NCBI GenBank assembly: GCA_965655625.1
Contig: CBFHHA010000009.1
Coordinates: forward strand, 1-64,000
DNA length: 64,000 bases
Source of the DNA: CAJJDF01 sp965655625
Lineage (GTDB): Bacteria > Bacteroidota > Bacteroidia > Flavobacteriales_D > CAJJDF01
Direction of reading: 5' to 3'
How positions within the stretch are numbered: the first letter of the stretch is position 1; the number at the start of each line of letters is the position of its first letter. The notes below the pieces were generated by a model. That model had not been told where the DNA came from and searched no databases. It was given only the letters and a program-made list of their open reading frames with translations. The position numbers were made by a program, and so were the translations under genes. Shown piece by piece: positions 17,271 to 26,853 of the stretch.

Positions 17271-19256
17271 ATGAAATCACACTTTTTAATACTTTTAAGC
17301 GTAATACTCACTTTCTCAAGTTGTAGATCAATAGCCCAATCGTCTGTTTACGGTTCCAAAAGCAAAAAAGCTGAGGAGCTTTTTAAAAAAGGATACACAG
17401 CTTACAGAAATAGTTACGGTAGCGATGAAAAACTTCAAGAAGCTAAAAACTACCTACTGAAAGCCATTAAAAAAGACCCGGAATTTGCGGCAGCTTACCT
17501 ACTGATGGGAGAAATAGAAATTGCAAAAGGTGATTTATCAAAAGCAATTGACTACAAAGAACAAGCGCTTTCAATCAATCCCGAATATTCTAAAAATGAG
17601 TATTTTTATTTGGCTCGTTTGTTAATGAGAGCGGGAGAATATGAAAAATGCAAAAAAAATTCGTTGAAATTTTTGACTTTCAAAAACACCAATGTGAATT
17701 TTCAGTCAGAAGCCAGACAAATGACTGTTAATTGTGATTTTGCTTCGGAAGCTATACAATCTCCAGTTCCTTTTAACCCCAAAAATTTAGGTAACAACAT
17801 TAATTCGGACAGACCAGAATACTTTCCCACTTTTACGGGAGATGGAAATACAATTTTGTTTACACGAAGAGTACTGGAGCCCCGAGCAATTAGAAGAGGT
17901 GGACAACAAGAGGATTTTTTCATCAGTTCCAAGGAAAAAGCAGATTGGAAAGAAGCCACTCCACTTGCCAACAGTATCAACTCTTTTTTTAACGAGGGAG
18001 CACCTACCCTTTCGGCCGATGGTAATTTCTTGATTTTTACTTCTTGCCAAGGAATTGACGGGAAATATGGGGACAACCGAACAGGGAAAGGAAGTTGCGA
18101 TTTGTTTTATGCAAGAAGAATAGGAAATAAATGGGGAAAGCCAAGAAATTTAGGTTCTAAAATCAACACTCGACATTGGGAGTCTCAACCTTGTTTTTCG
18201 GCAGATGGCAGAACTCTGTACTTTATCAGAGCAATAAAAACAGGAAGATCGCTTGATCCAGACCAACAAGATATTTATGTTTCCAAGCTGCAAAATAGCG
18301 GTTACTGGACGGAACCCAAAAAACTGTCCAACAGAATAAACACCCCTTTACGCGAAGAATCCGTATACATTCATCCTGACGGTCAAACACTTTATTTTGG
18401 CTCGAATGGGCATCCAGGAATGGGCGGTATGGATTTGTATTTCTCTCGCTTGCAAGAAAATGGAGAATGGGGAAAGCCAATCAATTTAGGTTATCCCATT
18501 AATACAAGCCGAAATGAAAACAGCATTGTGGTTTCGCCTGACGGAACTTTGGCCTATTTCGCTTCAGACCGCGAAGGAGGTTTTGGAGATTTAGACTTAT
18601 ATTCCTTTGAGCTTCCAGAGAAAGCAAAACCCATTTATGCTTCGTACATGAAAGGAATTGTGTATGATGAGGAAACGAAAGAAAAACTCAGTGCCACTTT
18701 TGAAATAATTGATATTGCAACCAACGAAGTACTACTCATTTCTAATTCGGATCCTGTTACTGGCGAATTTTTGGTGAATATTCCTACAAACAAAAATTTG
18801 GCGATTAATGTGGCCAAAAAAGGGTATTTCTTTTTCTCAAAAAGCTTCTCTGTTCATACCACAAAAAAACCTCAAAACACGGATATTCCTTTGAGTAAAA
18901 TTAAAGTAAGCGACAAGCCATTCGTTCTTGAAAATATCTTTTTTGATGTTGCGAAGTTCAATTTGAAACAAGAATCTCGCGCAGAACTAGACAAATTATA
19001 TGAATTAATGGTTCAGAACGAAGCGGTGAGGATAGAAATTGGTGGACATACAGATAGTGATGGAAACGCTCAACAAAATCAGGAGCTTTCAGAAAAAAGA
19101 GCCAAATCAGTTGTTAATTACCTAGTATTGAAGGGAATTAAACTCTCGAGATTGACCTATGCTGGCTATGGTTCTACTAAGCCAAGAGCAAAGAACGATA
19201 CAGAAAAAAACAAAGCCCTGAACAGAAGAACGGAAGTAAAAATAATTGGCGCTTAA
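17271..19256 (+). CDS. PorE-like OmpA-family lipoprotein (type IX secretion)
   Basis: 661 residues with four parts in the order known for PorE of Porphyromonas gingivalis: a lipobox signal (FSSC, Cys18), TPR-like helices at about 30-130, a beta-propeller of PD40/WD40-like blades at about 165-440 (repeated FTGDGNTILF, LSADGNFLIF, FSADGRTLYF, VSPDGTLAYF), a carboxypeptidase-regulatory-like domain at about 455-535, and a C-terminal OmpA domain (NIFFDVAKFNL, EIGGHTDSDGN, NRRTEVKI). In T9SS, PorE is thought to tie the PorK/N ring to peptidoglycan. The family contains many paralogues, so this could be a related OmpA protein instead. It starts 8 bases after the preceding gene. No other porK/L/M/N genes are in the window. 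Confidence 0.78.
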   Translation: MKSHFLILLSVILTFSSCRSIAQSSVYGSKSKKAEELFKKGYTAYRNSYGSDEKLQEAKNYLLKAIKKDPEFAAAYLLMGEIEIAKGDLSKAIDYKEQALSINPEYSKNEYFYLARLLMRAGEYEKCKKNSLKFLTFKNTNVNFQSEARQMTVNCDFASEAIQSPVPFNPKNLGNNINSDRPEYFPTFTGDGNTILFTRRVLEPRAIRRGGQQEDFFISSKEKADWKEATPLANSINSFFNEGAPTLSADGNFLIFTSCQGIDGKYGDNRTGKGSCDLFYARRIGNKWGKPRNLGSKINTRHWESQPCFSADGRTLYFIRAIKTGRSLDPDQQDIYVSKLQNSGYWTEPKKLSNRINTPLREESVYIHPDGQTLYFGSNGHPGMGGMDLYFSRLQENGEWGKPINLGYPINTSRNENSIVVSPDGTLAYFASDREGGFGDLDLYSFELPEKAKPIYASYMKGIVYDEETKEKLSATFEIIDIATNEVLLISNSDPVTGEFLVNIPTNKNLAINVAKKGYFFFSKSFSVHTTKKPQNTDIPLSKIKVSDKPFVLENIFFDVAKFNLKQESRAELDKLYELMVQNEAVRIEIGGHTDSDGNAQQNQELSEKRAKSVVNYLVLKGIKLSRLTYAGYGSTKPRAKNDTEKNKALNRRTEVKIIGA

Positions 19257-19356
19257 GCTTGAATCCAGAAAAGATCAATTCAAAACAAAGGCTCACAAAC
19301 TGCCTTGTTTTTTTAACAAAAATTAGCCAGCAAAGGACTAGGAAAACTGCCCCTAA

Positions 19357-19390
19357 TTGTTTCATTTCTCTTGTTATTAATCTATCTTTG
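19357..19390 (+). promoter_or_regulatory. Consensus promoter of the malic enzyme gene
   Basis: TTG at 19357-19359, 23-base spacer, TATCTTTG at 19383-19390. Both elements match the flavobacterial consensus. Expected start near 19397, about 12 bases before ATG 19409. Confidence 0.65.
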
Positions 19391-19408
19391 CAGGGTTAAA
19401 ATTAACGT

Positions 19409-21694
19409 ATGAATAGTAAAAGAAAAAAGAGCGAAGCGCTCAAATATCATAGCCATCCCAAACCAGGAAAAATCGAGGTAGTACCAACAAAAAAGTACTC
19501 ATCTCAAAGAGATTTATCTCTCGCCTACTCGCCAGGAGTAGCGCAACCTTGTTTGGAAATAGCAGAAAATAAAGACGATGTATATAAATACACCTCAAAA
19601 GGTAACCTTGTAGCGGTTATCTCAAACGGTACAGCTGTATTGGGACTAGGAAATATTGGTCCTGAGGCATCCAAACCTGTGATGGAAGGAAAGGGAGTGC
19701 TGTTTAAAATATTTGCAGATATTGACGTTTTTGACATTGAAGTAGACACAGAAAACGTAGATGAATTTGTGGAAACTGTGAAACGTATTGCCCCTACTTT
19801 TGGTGGTATAAACCTGGAAGACATTAAAGCTCCTGAAGCTTTTGAAATAGAAAGAAGACTGGTAGAAGAACTAGATATTCCTGTGATGCATGATGACCAG
19901 CATGGTACAGCTATTATTTCTACTGCGGCCTTAAAAAATGCCATTGAAATTGCAAAAAAAGATATTGCCAAAGTGAAGATTGTGGTAAATGGAGCGGGAG
20001 CTGCAGCAATATCCTGTACAAGATTGTATATTTCTCTTGGAGCAAAAAAGGAAAACATCATCATGTGTGATAGCAAAGGTGTAATCCAAAAAAGCAGAAA
20101 GAACTTAACTTCACAAAAAGCTGAATTCGCAACAGACAGGGAAGACATGCATACGTTGGAAGATGCGATGAAAAATTCGGATGTATTTGTAGGGCTTTCA
20201 AAAGGGAATATTGTTTCTCCTGAAATGCTAAAAACTATGGCCAAAAATCCAATTGTTTTTGCAATGGCAAACCCTGAACCGGAAATAGAATATGACTTGG
20301 CAATTAAAACGAGAGATGACATTATCATGGCAACGGGTAGGTCAGACTATCCGAACCAGGTAAACAACGTTCTTGGTTTTCCATTCATATTTAGAGGTGC
20401 ACTTGACGTAAGAGCCACTAAAATTAATGAGGCGATGAAGATGGCAGCAGTTCATGCTTTGGCCGATTTGGCGAAAGAATCCGTACCAGAACAAGTAAAT
20501 ATTACCTACAATGAAGTGAATATTTCATTCGGAAAAGACTATATCATACCGAAACCATTTGATCAGCGATTAATTTCTGAAATACCTCCTGCCGTGGCAA
20601 AAGCAGCTATGGAAAGCGGAGTGGCATTGCAGCCCATTACAAATTGGGAAAAGTACAAGCATGATTTGGAAGACAGATTAGGGACTGGAAACAAAATTGT
20701 TCGTTTGTTGCACAATCGAGCAAAGGCTCAACCAAAACGAGTAGTGTTTGCAGAAGCCGATCATTTAGATGTATTGAAAGCCGCTCAAGTTGTGTATGAA
20801 GAAGGGATTGCGATTCCAATTTTGTTGGGAGACAAAGAGACGATCGAAGAACTGATGGATGAAATTGGTTTTGACAGTAAAATTGAAATCATTGATCCTA
20901 AATCTTACAAAGAGAGAAAAAGAAAAAGAATTTTTGCAGAAAAATACTGGGAATTGCGTCAAAGAAAAGGGGTAACCATGTTTGATGCAGATAAAATAAT
21001 GAGAGAAAGAAATTACTTTGCTACCATGATGCTCAACGAAGGAGATGCTGATGCTTTTATATCGGGTTATGCCAGAAAGTATTCTACTGTTTTGAAACCT
21101 TTGATAGAAATCATACCAAAAGTAGAAGGAGTAGATAAAATATCCTCAACAAATGTAATGCTAACCAAAAGAGGTCCCATGTTTCTTTCCGATACAGCAA
21201 TTACACCTAACCCTACAGGGAAAGATTTAGCGCTTATTGCAGAAATGACTGCCACTGTTGTGAAGATGTTTGGGATGACTCCTGCTCTAGCTATGTTGTC
21301 TTATTCGAACTTTGGTTCGGCAGATAATCACACATCAAGAAAAGTAAAGGAGGCTATTGCCATACTTCACGAATGCTGTCCTGATTTAGTGATTGATGGT
21401 GAAATTCAAGCGGACTTTGCCTTGAACCCGGAAATGCTGAAAGAAAAGTTTCCTTTCTCTAAATTGGTTGGAAAAAATGTAAACGGATTGATATTTCCTA
21501 ATCTTGATTCTGCAAATATCAATTACAAACTACTGAAAGAACTAAACGGAATAGACTCAATAGGTCCAGTGATTATGGGACTGACAAAACCAGCACATAT
21601 TTTACAACTGGGTGCAAGTGTAGATGAAATCGTAAACATGACTGCATTGGCAGTAGTGGACGCACAAAACAAAGAAAAATTAGAGAAATATTAG
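19409..21694 (+). CDS. maeB: NADP-dependent malic enzyme with phosphotransacetylase-like C-terminal domain
   Basis: 761 residues, as in E. coli MaeB. Residues 1-430 are malic enzyme: decarboxylation of malate to pyruvate with NADPH, with SLAYSPGVAQPC, HDDQHGTA and the NAD(P) site VVNGAGAAAISC. Residues about 440-761 resemble phosphotransacetylase (VVFAEADHLDVLKAA, NFGSADNHTSRK); in MaeB this part is regulatory, binding acetyl-CoA, rather than catalytic. The gene gives NADPH and pyruvate and is followed only 3 bases later by the pyrophosphatase gene, so they share a transcript. Confidence 0.95.
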   Translation: MNSKRKKSEALKYHSHPKPGKIEVVPTKKYSSQRDLSLAYSPGVAQPCLEIAENKDDVYKYTSKGNLVAVISNGTAVLGLGNIGPEASKPVMEGKGVLFKIFADIDVFDIEVDTENVDEFVETVKRIAPTFGGINLEDIKAPEAFEIERRLVEELDIPVMHDDQHGTAIISTAALKNAIEIAKKDIAKVKIVVNGAGAAAISCTRLYISLGAKKENIIMCDSKGVIQKSRKNLTSQKAEFATDREDMHTLEDAMKNSDVFVGLSKGNIVSPEMLKTMAKNPIVFAMANPEPEIEYDLAIKTRDDIIMATGRSDYPNQVNNVLGFPFIFRGALDVRATKINEAMKMAAVHALADLAKESVPEQVNITYNEVNISFGKDYIIPKPFDQRLISEIPPAVAKAAMESGVALQPITNWEKYKHDLEDRLGTGNKIVRLLHNRAKAQPKRVVFAEADHLDVLKAAQVVYEEGIAIPILLGDKETIEELMDEIGFDSKIEIIDPKSYKERKRKRIFAEKYWELRQRKGVTMFDADKIMRERNYFATMMLNEGDADAFISGYARKYSTVLKPLIEIIPKVEGVDKISSTNVMLTKRGPMFLSDTAITPNPTGKDLALIAEMTATVVKMFGMTPALAMLSYSNFGSADNHTSRKVKEAIAILHECCPDLVIDGEIQADFALNPEMLKEKFPFSKLVGKNVNGLIFPNLDSANINYKLLKELNGIDSIGPVIMGLTKPAHILQLGASVDEIVNMTALAVVDAQNKEKLEKY

Positions 21695-21697
21695 AAA

Positions 21698-22246
21698 ATG
21701 GCAATAGACAAAACAAACCCATGGCATAAGGTGGCAATAGGAAAAGAAACTCCAGCCGTGGTAAATGGAATTATAGAAATTCCCAAAAATACAAGAGCAA
21801 AGTACGAGTTAGATAAAGAATCAGGAATGTTATTGATGGATAGAGTAATTTTCTCTTCTATGCATTACCCAGCTAATTATGGATTTATTCCACAAACGTA
21901 TTGTGATGACAAAGATCCGTTGGATATCATGATTTTAAGCCAGATAGACGTTGTTCCGATGTGTATTGTTTCGGCAAAGGTTATTGGTGTTATGAGAATG
22001 ATTGATGGAGGTGAAATGGACGATAAAATTATTGCCGTTGCAGAGCATGATATGAGTGTGAATCACATGAACGACATTTCGGATCTTCCTGCTCACTGGA
22101 TTAAAGAATTGCGTAACTTCTTTGAAGATTACAAAAAATTAGAAAACAAAAAGGTAGAAGTAGAAGAGTTTCAGGACGCGGCTACTGCGAGAAAAATCAT
22201 TAAAAAAAGCATGGAAGACTACAAAGAGTACGTTGAAAACAAATAG
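21698..22246 (+). CDS. ppa: Family I inorganic pyrophosphatase
   Basis: 182 residues, cytosolic. Hydrolyses pyrophosphate to two phosphates, pulling biosynthetic reactions forward. The metal-binding signature DDKDPLD is at residues 70-76; MDGG/EMDDKIIAV follows with further Asp ligands near 108. Start ATG 21698 lies 3 bases after the maeB stop. Followed by the bidirectional terminator at 22272-22305. Confidence 0.95.
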   Translation: MAIDKTNPWHKVAIGKETPAVVNGIIEIPKNTRAKYELDKESGMLLMDRVIFSSMHYPANYGFIPQTYCDDKDPLDIMILSQIDVVPMCIVSAKVIGVMRMIDGGEMDDKIIAVAEHDMSVNHMNDISDLPAHWIKELRNFFEDYKKLENKKVEVEEFQDAATARKIIKKSMEDYKEYVENK

Positions 22247-22271
22247 CCTACTTGTAGCAAATACTAATGAC

Positions 22272-22305
22272 AAAACACCTAAACTGGCAGCTTAGGTGTT
22301 TTTTT
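22272..22305. terminator. Bidirectional terminator between ppa and rnz
   Basis: Perfect 11-bp stem (AAAACACCTAA / TTAGGTGTTTT), 9-base loop, T tract on the plus strand and A/T pair run on the other. The T tract touches the stop codon of the convergent rnz gene. Confidence 0.85.
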
Positions 22306-23227
22306 ATGTAACTACGTATGTAACTTGTTCTTCAGCTATTTCCACATGTTCAAACTCTTCCCTTGCTTGATTCAAAAAAGCAGGATAGTCCTCTTCGGAA
22401 TAGCGGGCAGAAAAATGCCCAATCAATAATTTATTTACCTTGGCTTTATTTGCAATCAAAGCAGCTTGTTTCACTGTCGAATGAAATGTTTTCTTTGCTA
22501 AGGCTTGTTCTTTTTCTAAAAAAGTAGCTTCGTGATACAACAAGTTAACTTGCTCTATAATTGGGATAATTTTTTCTCGGTAAGCAGTATCAGAACAAAA
22601 AGCGTAGCTTCTTGCTTTTTCTGGCGGAAAAGTAAATGTTTCATTCGGAATGATTTCACCAGACGAAGTTTCAAAATCGTCTCCCATCTTTATTCCCTCA
22701 ATTTTGTAATGAGGAACCTCATAAAACTTGAGCTTTTCGGGTTTTGCCTTTCTCGGACGCGGTTTTTCCTTTATCAAAAAACCATTTGTCAGAATTTTAT
22801 GCTTCAACGGAATTGTGTGGACTTCCAAATTCTTGTCTTCAAAGATTTTCTCAGAATCTTTACTTGACAATTCGTGAAACACTAACTTATAACGCAACTG
22901 GGTGTAGGATGCTCTCAATTGAATTTGTATAATTTCATGCAACTCAGCAGGTGCATAAACATGAAGATCTGCAACTCTCCCCAACAAATGCATGGAAGAA
23001 ATTAAACCAACCAACCCGAAGTAATGATCACCGTGAAGGTGAGAAATGAAAATATGACTTATTTTTAAGAAACTAACCTTTGCTTTTCTCAATTGCACTT
23101 GAGTTCCTTCGCCACAATCTATCAAAAAATACTTGTTAGAATAATGAACTAACTGAGAAGTGGGTCTTTTCTTCAAGGTAGGCAAAGCACTTCCGCTTCC
23201 TAATATTGTTATTTCAAACTTGTTCAT
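22304..23227 (-). CDS. rnz: Ribonuclease Z
   Basis: 307-residue metallo-beta-lactamase-fold nuclease that removes the 3' trailer of tRNA precursors. The signature SHLHGDH is at residues 62-68 (zinc His63, His65, Asp67, His68). Other zinc ligands appear as ...SDTAY (Asp) and HFSARY at the end. The insertion after about 150 (PRPRKAKPEKLKF) fits the flexible exosite arm. Start MNKFEITILGSGSA at 23227. The next gene upstream, tag, ends 16 bases away on the same strand. Confidence 0.93.
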   Translation of the reverse strand: MNKFEITILGSGSALPTLKKRPTSQLVHYSNKYFLIDCGEGTQVQLRKAKVSFLKISHIFISHLHGDHYFGLVGLISSMHLLGRVADLHVYAPAELHEIIQIQLRASYTQLRYKLVFHELSSKDSEKIFEDKNLEVHTIPLKHKILTNGFLIKEKPRPRKAKPEKLKFYEVPHYKIEGIKMGDDFETSSGEIIPNETFTFPPEKARSYAFCSDTAYREKIIPIIEQVNLLYHEATFLEKEQALAKKTFHSTVKQAALIANKAKVNKLLIGHFSARYSEEDYPAFLNQAREEFEHVEIAEEQVTYVVT

Positions 23228-23243
23228 CCCTTCTTATTTCTTT

Positions 23244-23846
23244 TTAAAAGATTCTATGGCCACTGGTCAATCTAGGGGGTTGTAATTTCTTCACCTCTTC
23301 GTAACGAAAACAATCGGCAACATGATCGTTTACCATTCCTACAGCCTGCATAAATGCATAACAAATAGTAGATCCCACGAATTTGAATCCCTTTTTTTTC
23401 AGTTCCTTGCTCATAGCATCGGATTCTGGAGAAGTAGAAATTGCCTCTGTACTAGTTGTCAGATTGTGGATGATCACTTTGTAATTTACAAAACTCCAAA
23501 CAAACCTCGAAAAACTTCCTTCTTCCTCTTGTAACTTGAGGTAAGCTTGAGCATTGGTTACTGCTGCCCTAATTTTTAGTCTGTTTCGAACAATTCCCGA
23601 ATCCAACAATAATTCTCGAATCTTTGTTTCCTTATATTGGGCGATAATTTCTGGGTTCAACCCATCAAAAGCTCGGTAGTAACCTTCCTTTTTTTTGAGA
23701 ATGGTTATCCAACTGAGTCCGGCTTGGGCACCTTCTAATAGTAACTGGGCAAATAACTCTTGATCATCAAAAACTGGAACTCCCCAGTGCTCGTCATGGT
23801 AACGGACATACAAGGGGTCTCTTCCACACCATGAGCACCTGTTCAT
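23244..23846 (-). CDS. tag: DNA-3-methyladenine glycosylase I
   Basis: 200 residues. Removes 3-methyladenine from DNA to start base-excision repair. The structural zinc ligands of Tag are visible: Cys4 and His17 (MNRCSWC, YHDEHWG) and the later His..Cys pair in NDHVADC. The catalytic region QAGLSWITILKKK is intact. It lies between a lipoprotein gene (5 bases upstream in transcription) and rnz. Confidence 0.95.
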   Translation of the reverse strand: MNRCSWCGRDPLYVRYHDEHWGVPVFDDQELFAQLLLEGAQAGLSWITILKKKEGYYRAFDGLNPEIIAQYKETKIRELLLDSGIVRNRLKIRAAVTNAQAYLKLQEEEGSFSRFVWSFVNYKVIIHNLTTSTEAISTSPESDAMSKELKKKGFKFVGSTICYAFMQAVGMVNDHVADCFRYEEVKKLQPPRLTSGHRIF

Positions 23847-23851
23847 ACAAC

Positions 23852-24454
23852 TTATTGGTTAATTTTATTTAATACGCTTTGTGGAATTAGTTTACTCAAC
23901 ATCTCATCTTGACCTTCTTGAAGTTCAAAATAAGTCCAAGTCTTTTGATTATCAGCAGACATGGCAATAATTTCTTTTTCCGAATCAATAATTATTTGAT
24001 TTTTTTCTACCACTATTTTTACCTCTTCTTGGTTATATGATTTGTACAGTTCTGTCTTAAACATTTCTATATTTGCCATTAATGTTTGGGACAAAGTCAT
24101 GGTTAAAACTCCGTCATACATCACTTTGCAGTAATGGTCTCCGTTCTGTTCCACTATAGTCGAATAAGATGTAGGAGTCGTTTCTTGTACGTTCATTTCC
24201 ATCCCAGATTCATACAAGGATTTGAACATATCAATCATTGTTTCTTTAGGGACTATATCAAACAAACGTGGATTTGTCATGGAAAGCATACTTTCCCATT
24301 CCATGTTGTTCATGTAGCCAAAGTAGGCATCTATATCACGATCAAATTTACTTAATAACTCTTGGTTTACTTTAGTATCTGCTGGCGAATTACAAGAGAT
24401 TAGGAAAATGGATAGAGTTAAAAATACGAAGAGATATTTCAATTTAACGGACAT
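23852..24454 (-). CDS. Predicted lipoprotein of unknown function
   Basis: 200 residues with a lipobox signal (FLISC, Cys21), so likely anchored to a membrane by lipid. The mature protein is mixed alpha/beta and acidic; it contains QNGDHYCKVMYDGVL and may be an NTF2-like fold, but I cannot assign a family. It overlaps neither neighbour: folD ends just 1 base before its start in transcription order, and tag follows 5 bases later, giving a folD-lipoprotein-tag-rnz run on the minus strand. Confidence 0.55.
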   Translation of the reverse strand: MSVKLKYLFVFLTLSIFLISCNSPADTKVNQELLSKFDRDIDAYFGYMNNMEWESMLSMTNPRLFDIVPKETMIDMFKSLYESGMEMNVQETTPTSYSTIVEQNGDHYCKVMYDGVLTMTLSQTLMANIEMFKTELYKSYNQEEVKIVVEKNQIIIDSEKEIIAMSADNQKTWTYFELQEGQDEMLSKLIPQSVLNKINQ

Positions 24455-24455
24455 A

Positions 24456-25328
24456 TTATTTTCTTTTGGAAGCGAGAAGTGTATTTTTTAATAATGAGGC
24501 AATTGTCATTGGCCCCACTCCACCTGGAACGGGAGTAATGAAAGAACATTTTTCAGAAACTTCGTCAAATTTAACATCACCTTTTAGGCAGTAGCCTGAT
24601 TTTTTAGACTTATCTGCAATTCGTGTAATTCCTACATCAATCACCACTGCATTATCCTTTACCATATCTGCTGTAACAAACTCAGGTTTTCCGAGAGCTA
24701 CAATTAAGATATCTGCCATTAAGGTAAGTTCCTTTAAGTTGACAGTTCTACTGTGTGTCAATGTCACAGTACTGTTTCCCGGATAAGAGTTTCTTCCCAT
24801 CATGATACTAATAGGTGCTCCCACAATATTACTTCTACCTACAACTACGCAGTGTTTTCCTGAAGTTTCGATGTTGTATCTTTCTAGCAGTTGCAAAATA
24901 CCAAATGGTGTTGCGGGTAAAAATGCTGGTAAGTTTAAAGCGGTTCTACCAATATTTTCGGGATGAAACCCATCCACGTCTTTTTTTGGGTCAATTGCTT
25001 GTGTTACTTTTTTCTCACTAATATGATCAGGTAGCGGTAATTGAACGATAAAGCCGTCTATCTCCGGATTGTGATTTAGCTTATCGATTTTATGAAGTAA
25101 TTCAGCTTCTGAAATCGTATCGGGCAATCGAACCAAGGTACTTTCGAATCCCACTCGTTCACACGCCACTACTTTTGCGTTTACGTAAGTCTTGCTTGCC
25201 CCGTTGTTGCCTACTAATACGGCAGCTAAATGAGGAATCTTTTTCCCTTTTGTTTTTAAATAGTTTACCTCTTCTTTGATTTCATCTTGAATCTCGAGCG
25301 AAGTTTTTTTACCGTCAATTAATATCAT
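24456..25328 (-). CDS. folD: Bifunctional methylene-THF dehydrogenase/cyclohydrolase
   Basis: 290 residues from ATG 25328 (MILIDGKKTSLEI), the usual length for FolD. Earlier ATGs at 25370 and 25349 add a non-conserved extension and were rejected. It interconverts 5,10-methylene-THF and 10-formyl-THF. Motifs: KTYVNAK (catalytic Lys), DGFIVQLPLP, VVGRSNIVGAP (NADP site) and ITPVPGGVGPMT. It lies 81 bases downstream of ffh on the same strand; a short stretch of CTGACGACT-like repeats fills the gap. The ffh-folD order is common in Flavobacteriia. Confidence 0.95.
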   Translation of the reverse strand: MILIDGKKTSLEIQDEIKEEVNYLKTKGKKIPHLAAVLVGNNGASKTYVNAKVVACERVGFESTLVRLPDTISEAELLHKIDKLNHNPEIDGFIVQLPLPDHISEKKVTQAIDPKKDVDGFHPENIGRTALNLPAFLPATPFGILQLLERYNIETSGKHCVVVGRSNIVGAPISIMMGRNSYPGNSTVTLTHSRTVNLKELTLMADILIVALGKPEFVTADMVKDNAVVIDVGITRIADKSKKSGYCLKGDVKFDEVSEKCSFITPVPGGVGPMTIASLLKNTLLASKRK

Positions 25329-25409
25329 TTCATATGAGTATTTGGTCATTGGTCCTAGGTAATTAGTCAAAAAAAACTGACGACTAACGACCCGAATCTG
25401 ACGACTGAT

Positions 25410-26753
25410 TTATAGCTTACCTTTTTGCAATTGCTTCATTTGTTTCATCATTCCCATCATCCCCTTTTTATTGTTCATCATTTGCATCATCTTGCTCGTG
25501 TCTTTAAATTGCTTTATCAATTTATTAACCTCCTGAATACTTTGCCCACTTCCTTTTGCAAGACGTTGTTTTCTTGTTCCGTTCAATACTGTTGGGTTCT
25601 CTCTTTCGTGTGGTGTCATGGATAAGATAATCGCTTCAATCCCTTTAAACGCATTTTCGTCAATATCTGCATCTTTAATTTGCTTCCCAACACCTGGAAT
25701 CATTCCCATCAAATCTTTCACGTTCCCCATTTTTTTGATTTGCTGAAGCTGACCTAAAAAGTCATTGTAATCAAATTTGTTTTTGGAAATTTTGGCTTGA
25801 AGCTTTTTTGCTTCTTCTTCATCAAATTGTTGTTGCACTTTCTCAACCAAAGAAACCACATCTCCCATTCCCAAAATTCTGTCTGCCATCCTACTCGGAT
25901 GAAAAACATCCAGTGCTTCCATTTTTTCACCAGTTCCAATAAATTTAATTGGCTTGTTTACTACTGACTTAATGGAAATTGCCGCTCCTCCTCTAGTATC
26001 ACCATCCAGTTTCGTTAGAATTACACCGGTAAAGTCAAGTCTTTCATTAAATGTCTTTGCCGTATTCACCGCATCCTGTCCAGTCATGGAATCAACCACA
26101 AATAGTATCTCCTGAGGGTTAATGGCAGATTTGATTTCTGCGATTTCTCCCATCATCTTTTCATCTATTGCCAATCTCCCTGCAGTATCCACAATCACTG
26201 TGTTGAGTCCATTTGCTTTTGCGTGCGCAATGGCTGCCTCAGCAATTTTTACTGGATTCTTTTCTTCTTTATTCGAATACACTTCGATTCCCAATTGATC
26301 TCCCAAAACATGAAGTTGATCAATGGCAGCCGGACGATAGACATCACAAGCAACTAGGAGTACTTTTTTATTTTTCTTTTCAGTAAGAAATTTAGCCAAC
26401 TTCCCCGAATGGGTTGTTTTTCCAGATCCTTGAAGACCCGCCATCAGAATTATCGATGGATTTGCAGAAACATCTAACTCGACATTTTCGCTCCCCATCA
26501 ATTTGGTCAACTCTTCGTTGGTGATTTTTATCATCAACTGACCTGGCGAAATGGCACTCAATACGTTTTGACCTAATGCTTTCTCTTTAATAGTATTAGT
26601 AAACTCTTTTGCAGTTTTGTAGTTCACATCAGCATCTACCAATGCTCTACGAATCTCCTTAACGGTTTCTGCTACGTTTATTTCGGTAATTTGTCCCTGC
26701 CCTTTTAATACTTTAAAGGCTCTTTCTAACTTATCAGATAAATTATCAAACAT
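25410..26753 (-). CDS. ffh: Signal recognition particle GTPase Ffh
   Basis: 447 residues. Binds signal sequences of nascent membrane proteins and, with 4.5S RNA and FtsY, targets ribosomes to the membrane. N domain, then GTPase (GLQGSGKTT near 107, DTAGRL, TKLDGDTRGGAA), then the methionine-rich M domain at the C-terminus (KMMQMMNNKKGMMGMMK). Start ATG 26753. It has its own consensus promoter at 26822-26853 inside the end of argS and a palindromic hairpin (26784-26808) in its leader. No 4.5S RNA gene was found in the window. Confidence 0.97.
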   Translation of the reverse strand: MFDNLSDKLERAFKVLKGQGQITEINVAETVKEIRRALVDADVNYKTAKEFTNTIKEKALGQNVLSAISPGQLMIKITNEELTKLMGSENVELDVSANPSIILMAGLQGSGKTTHSGKLAKFLTEKKNKKVLLVACDVYRPAAIDQLHVLGDQLGIEVYSNKEEKNPVKIAEAAIAHAKANGLNTVIVDTAGRLAIDEKMMGEIAEIKSAINPQEILFVVDSMTGQDAVNTAKTFNERLDFTGVILTKLDGDTRGGAAISIKSVVNKPIKFIGTGEKMEALDVFHPSRMADRILGMGDVVSLVEKVQQQFDEEEAKKLQAKISKNKFDYNDFLGQLQQIKKMGNVKDLMGMIPGVGKQIKDADIDENAFKGIEAIILSMTPHERENPTVLNGTRKQRLAKGSGQSIQEVNKLIKQFKDTSKMMQMMNNKKGMMGMMKQMKQLQKGKL

Positions 26754-26783
26754 ACTTTTTTATTTTTTTCTTTCTCAATTAAC

Positions 26784-26808
26784 TTAAACCCCCTCTTTTG
26801 AGGTTTAA
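26784..26808. repeat. Palindrome in the ffh leader
   Basis: TTAAA-CCC-CCTC, loop TTTT, GAGG-TTTAA: a hairpin with a three-base C bulge between promoter and start codon of ffh. It has no T tract on the minus strand, so it is not a typical argS terminator. Its CCTC/GAGG core resembles the palindromes at 45040 and 53382. Confidence 0.55.
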
Positions 26809-26821
26809 TTCTTCTTCTACA

Positions 26822-26853
26822 CAAATATAGTTACATTTTTGAAGGAACTTCAA
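26822..26853 (-). promoter_or_regulatory. Consensus promoter of ffh
   Basis: On the minus strand, TTG (26853-26851), 21-base spacer, TATATTTG (26829-26822). Both elements match. The -33 element lies inside the 3' end of argS. Leader about 60 bases. Confidence 0.65.

Noticed and set aside
19525..20328. A 267-codon open frame antisense to maeB
   Set aside because: It lies wholly within a well-recognised malic enzyme gene and its translation has a low-complexity, Ser-rich look with no family; a shadow frame.
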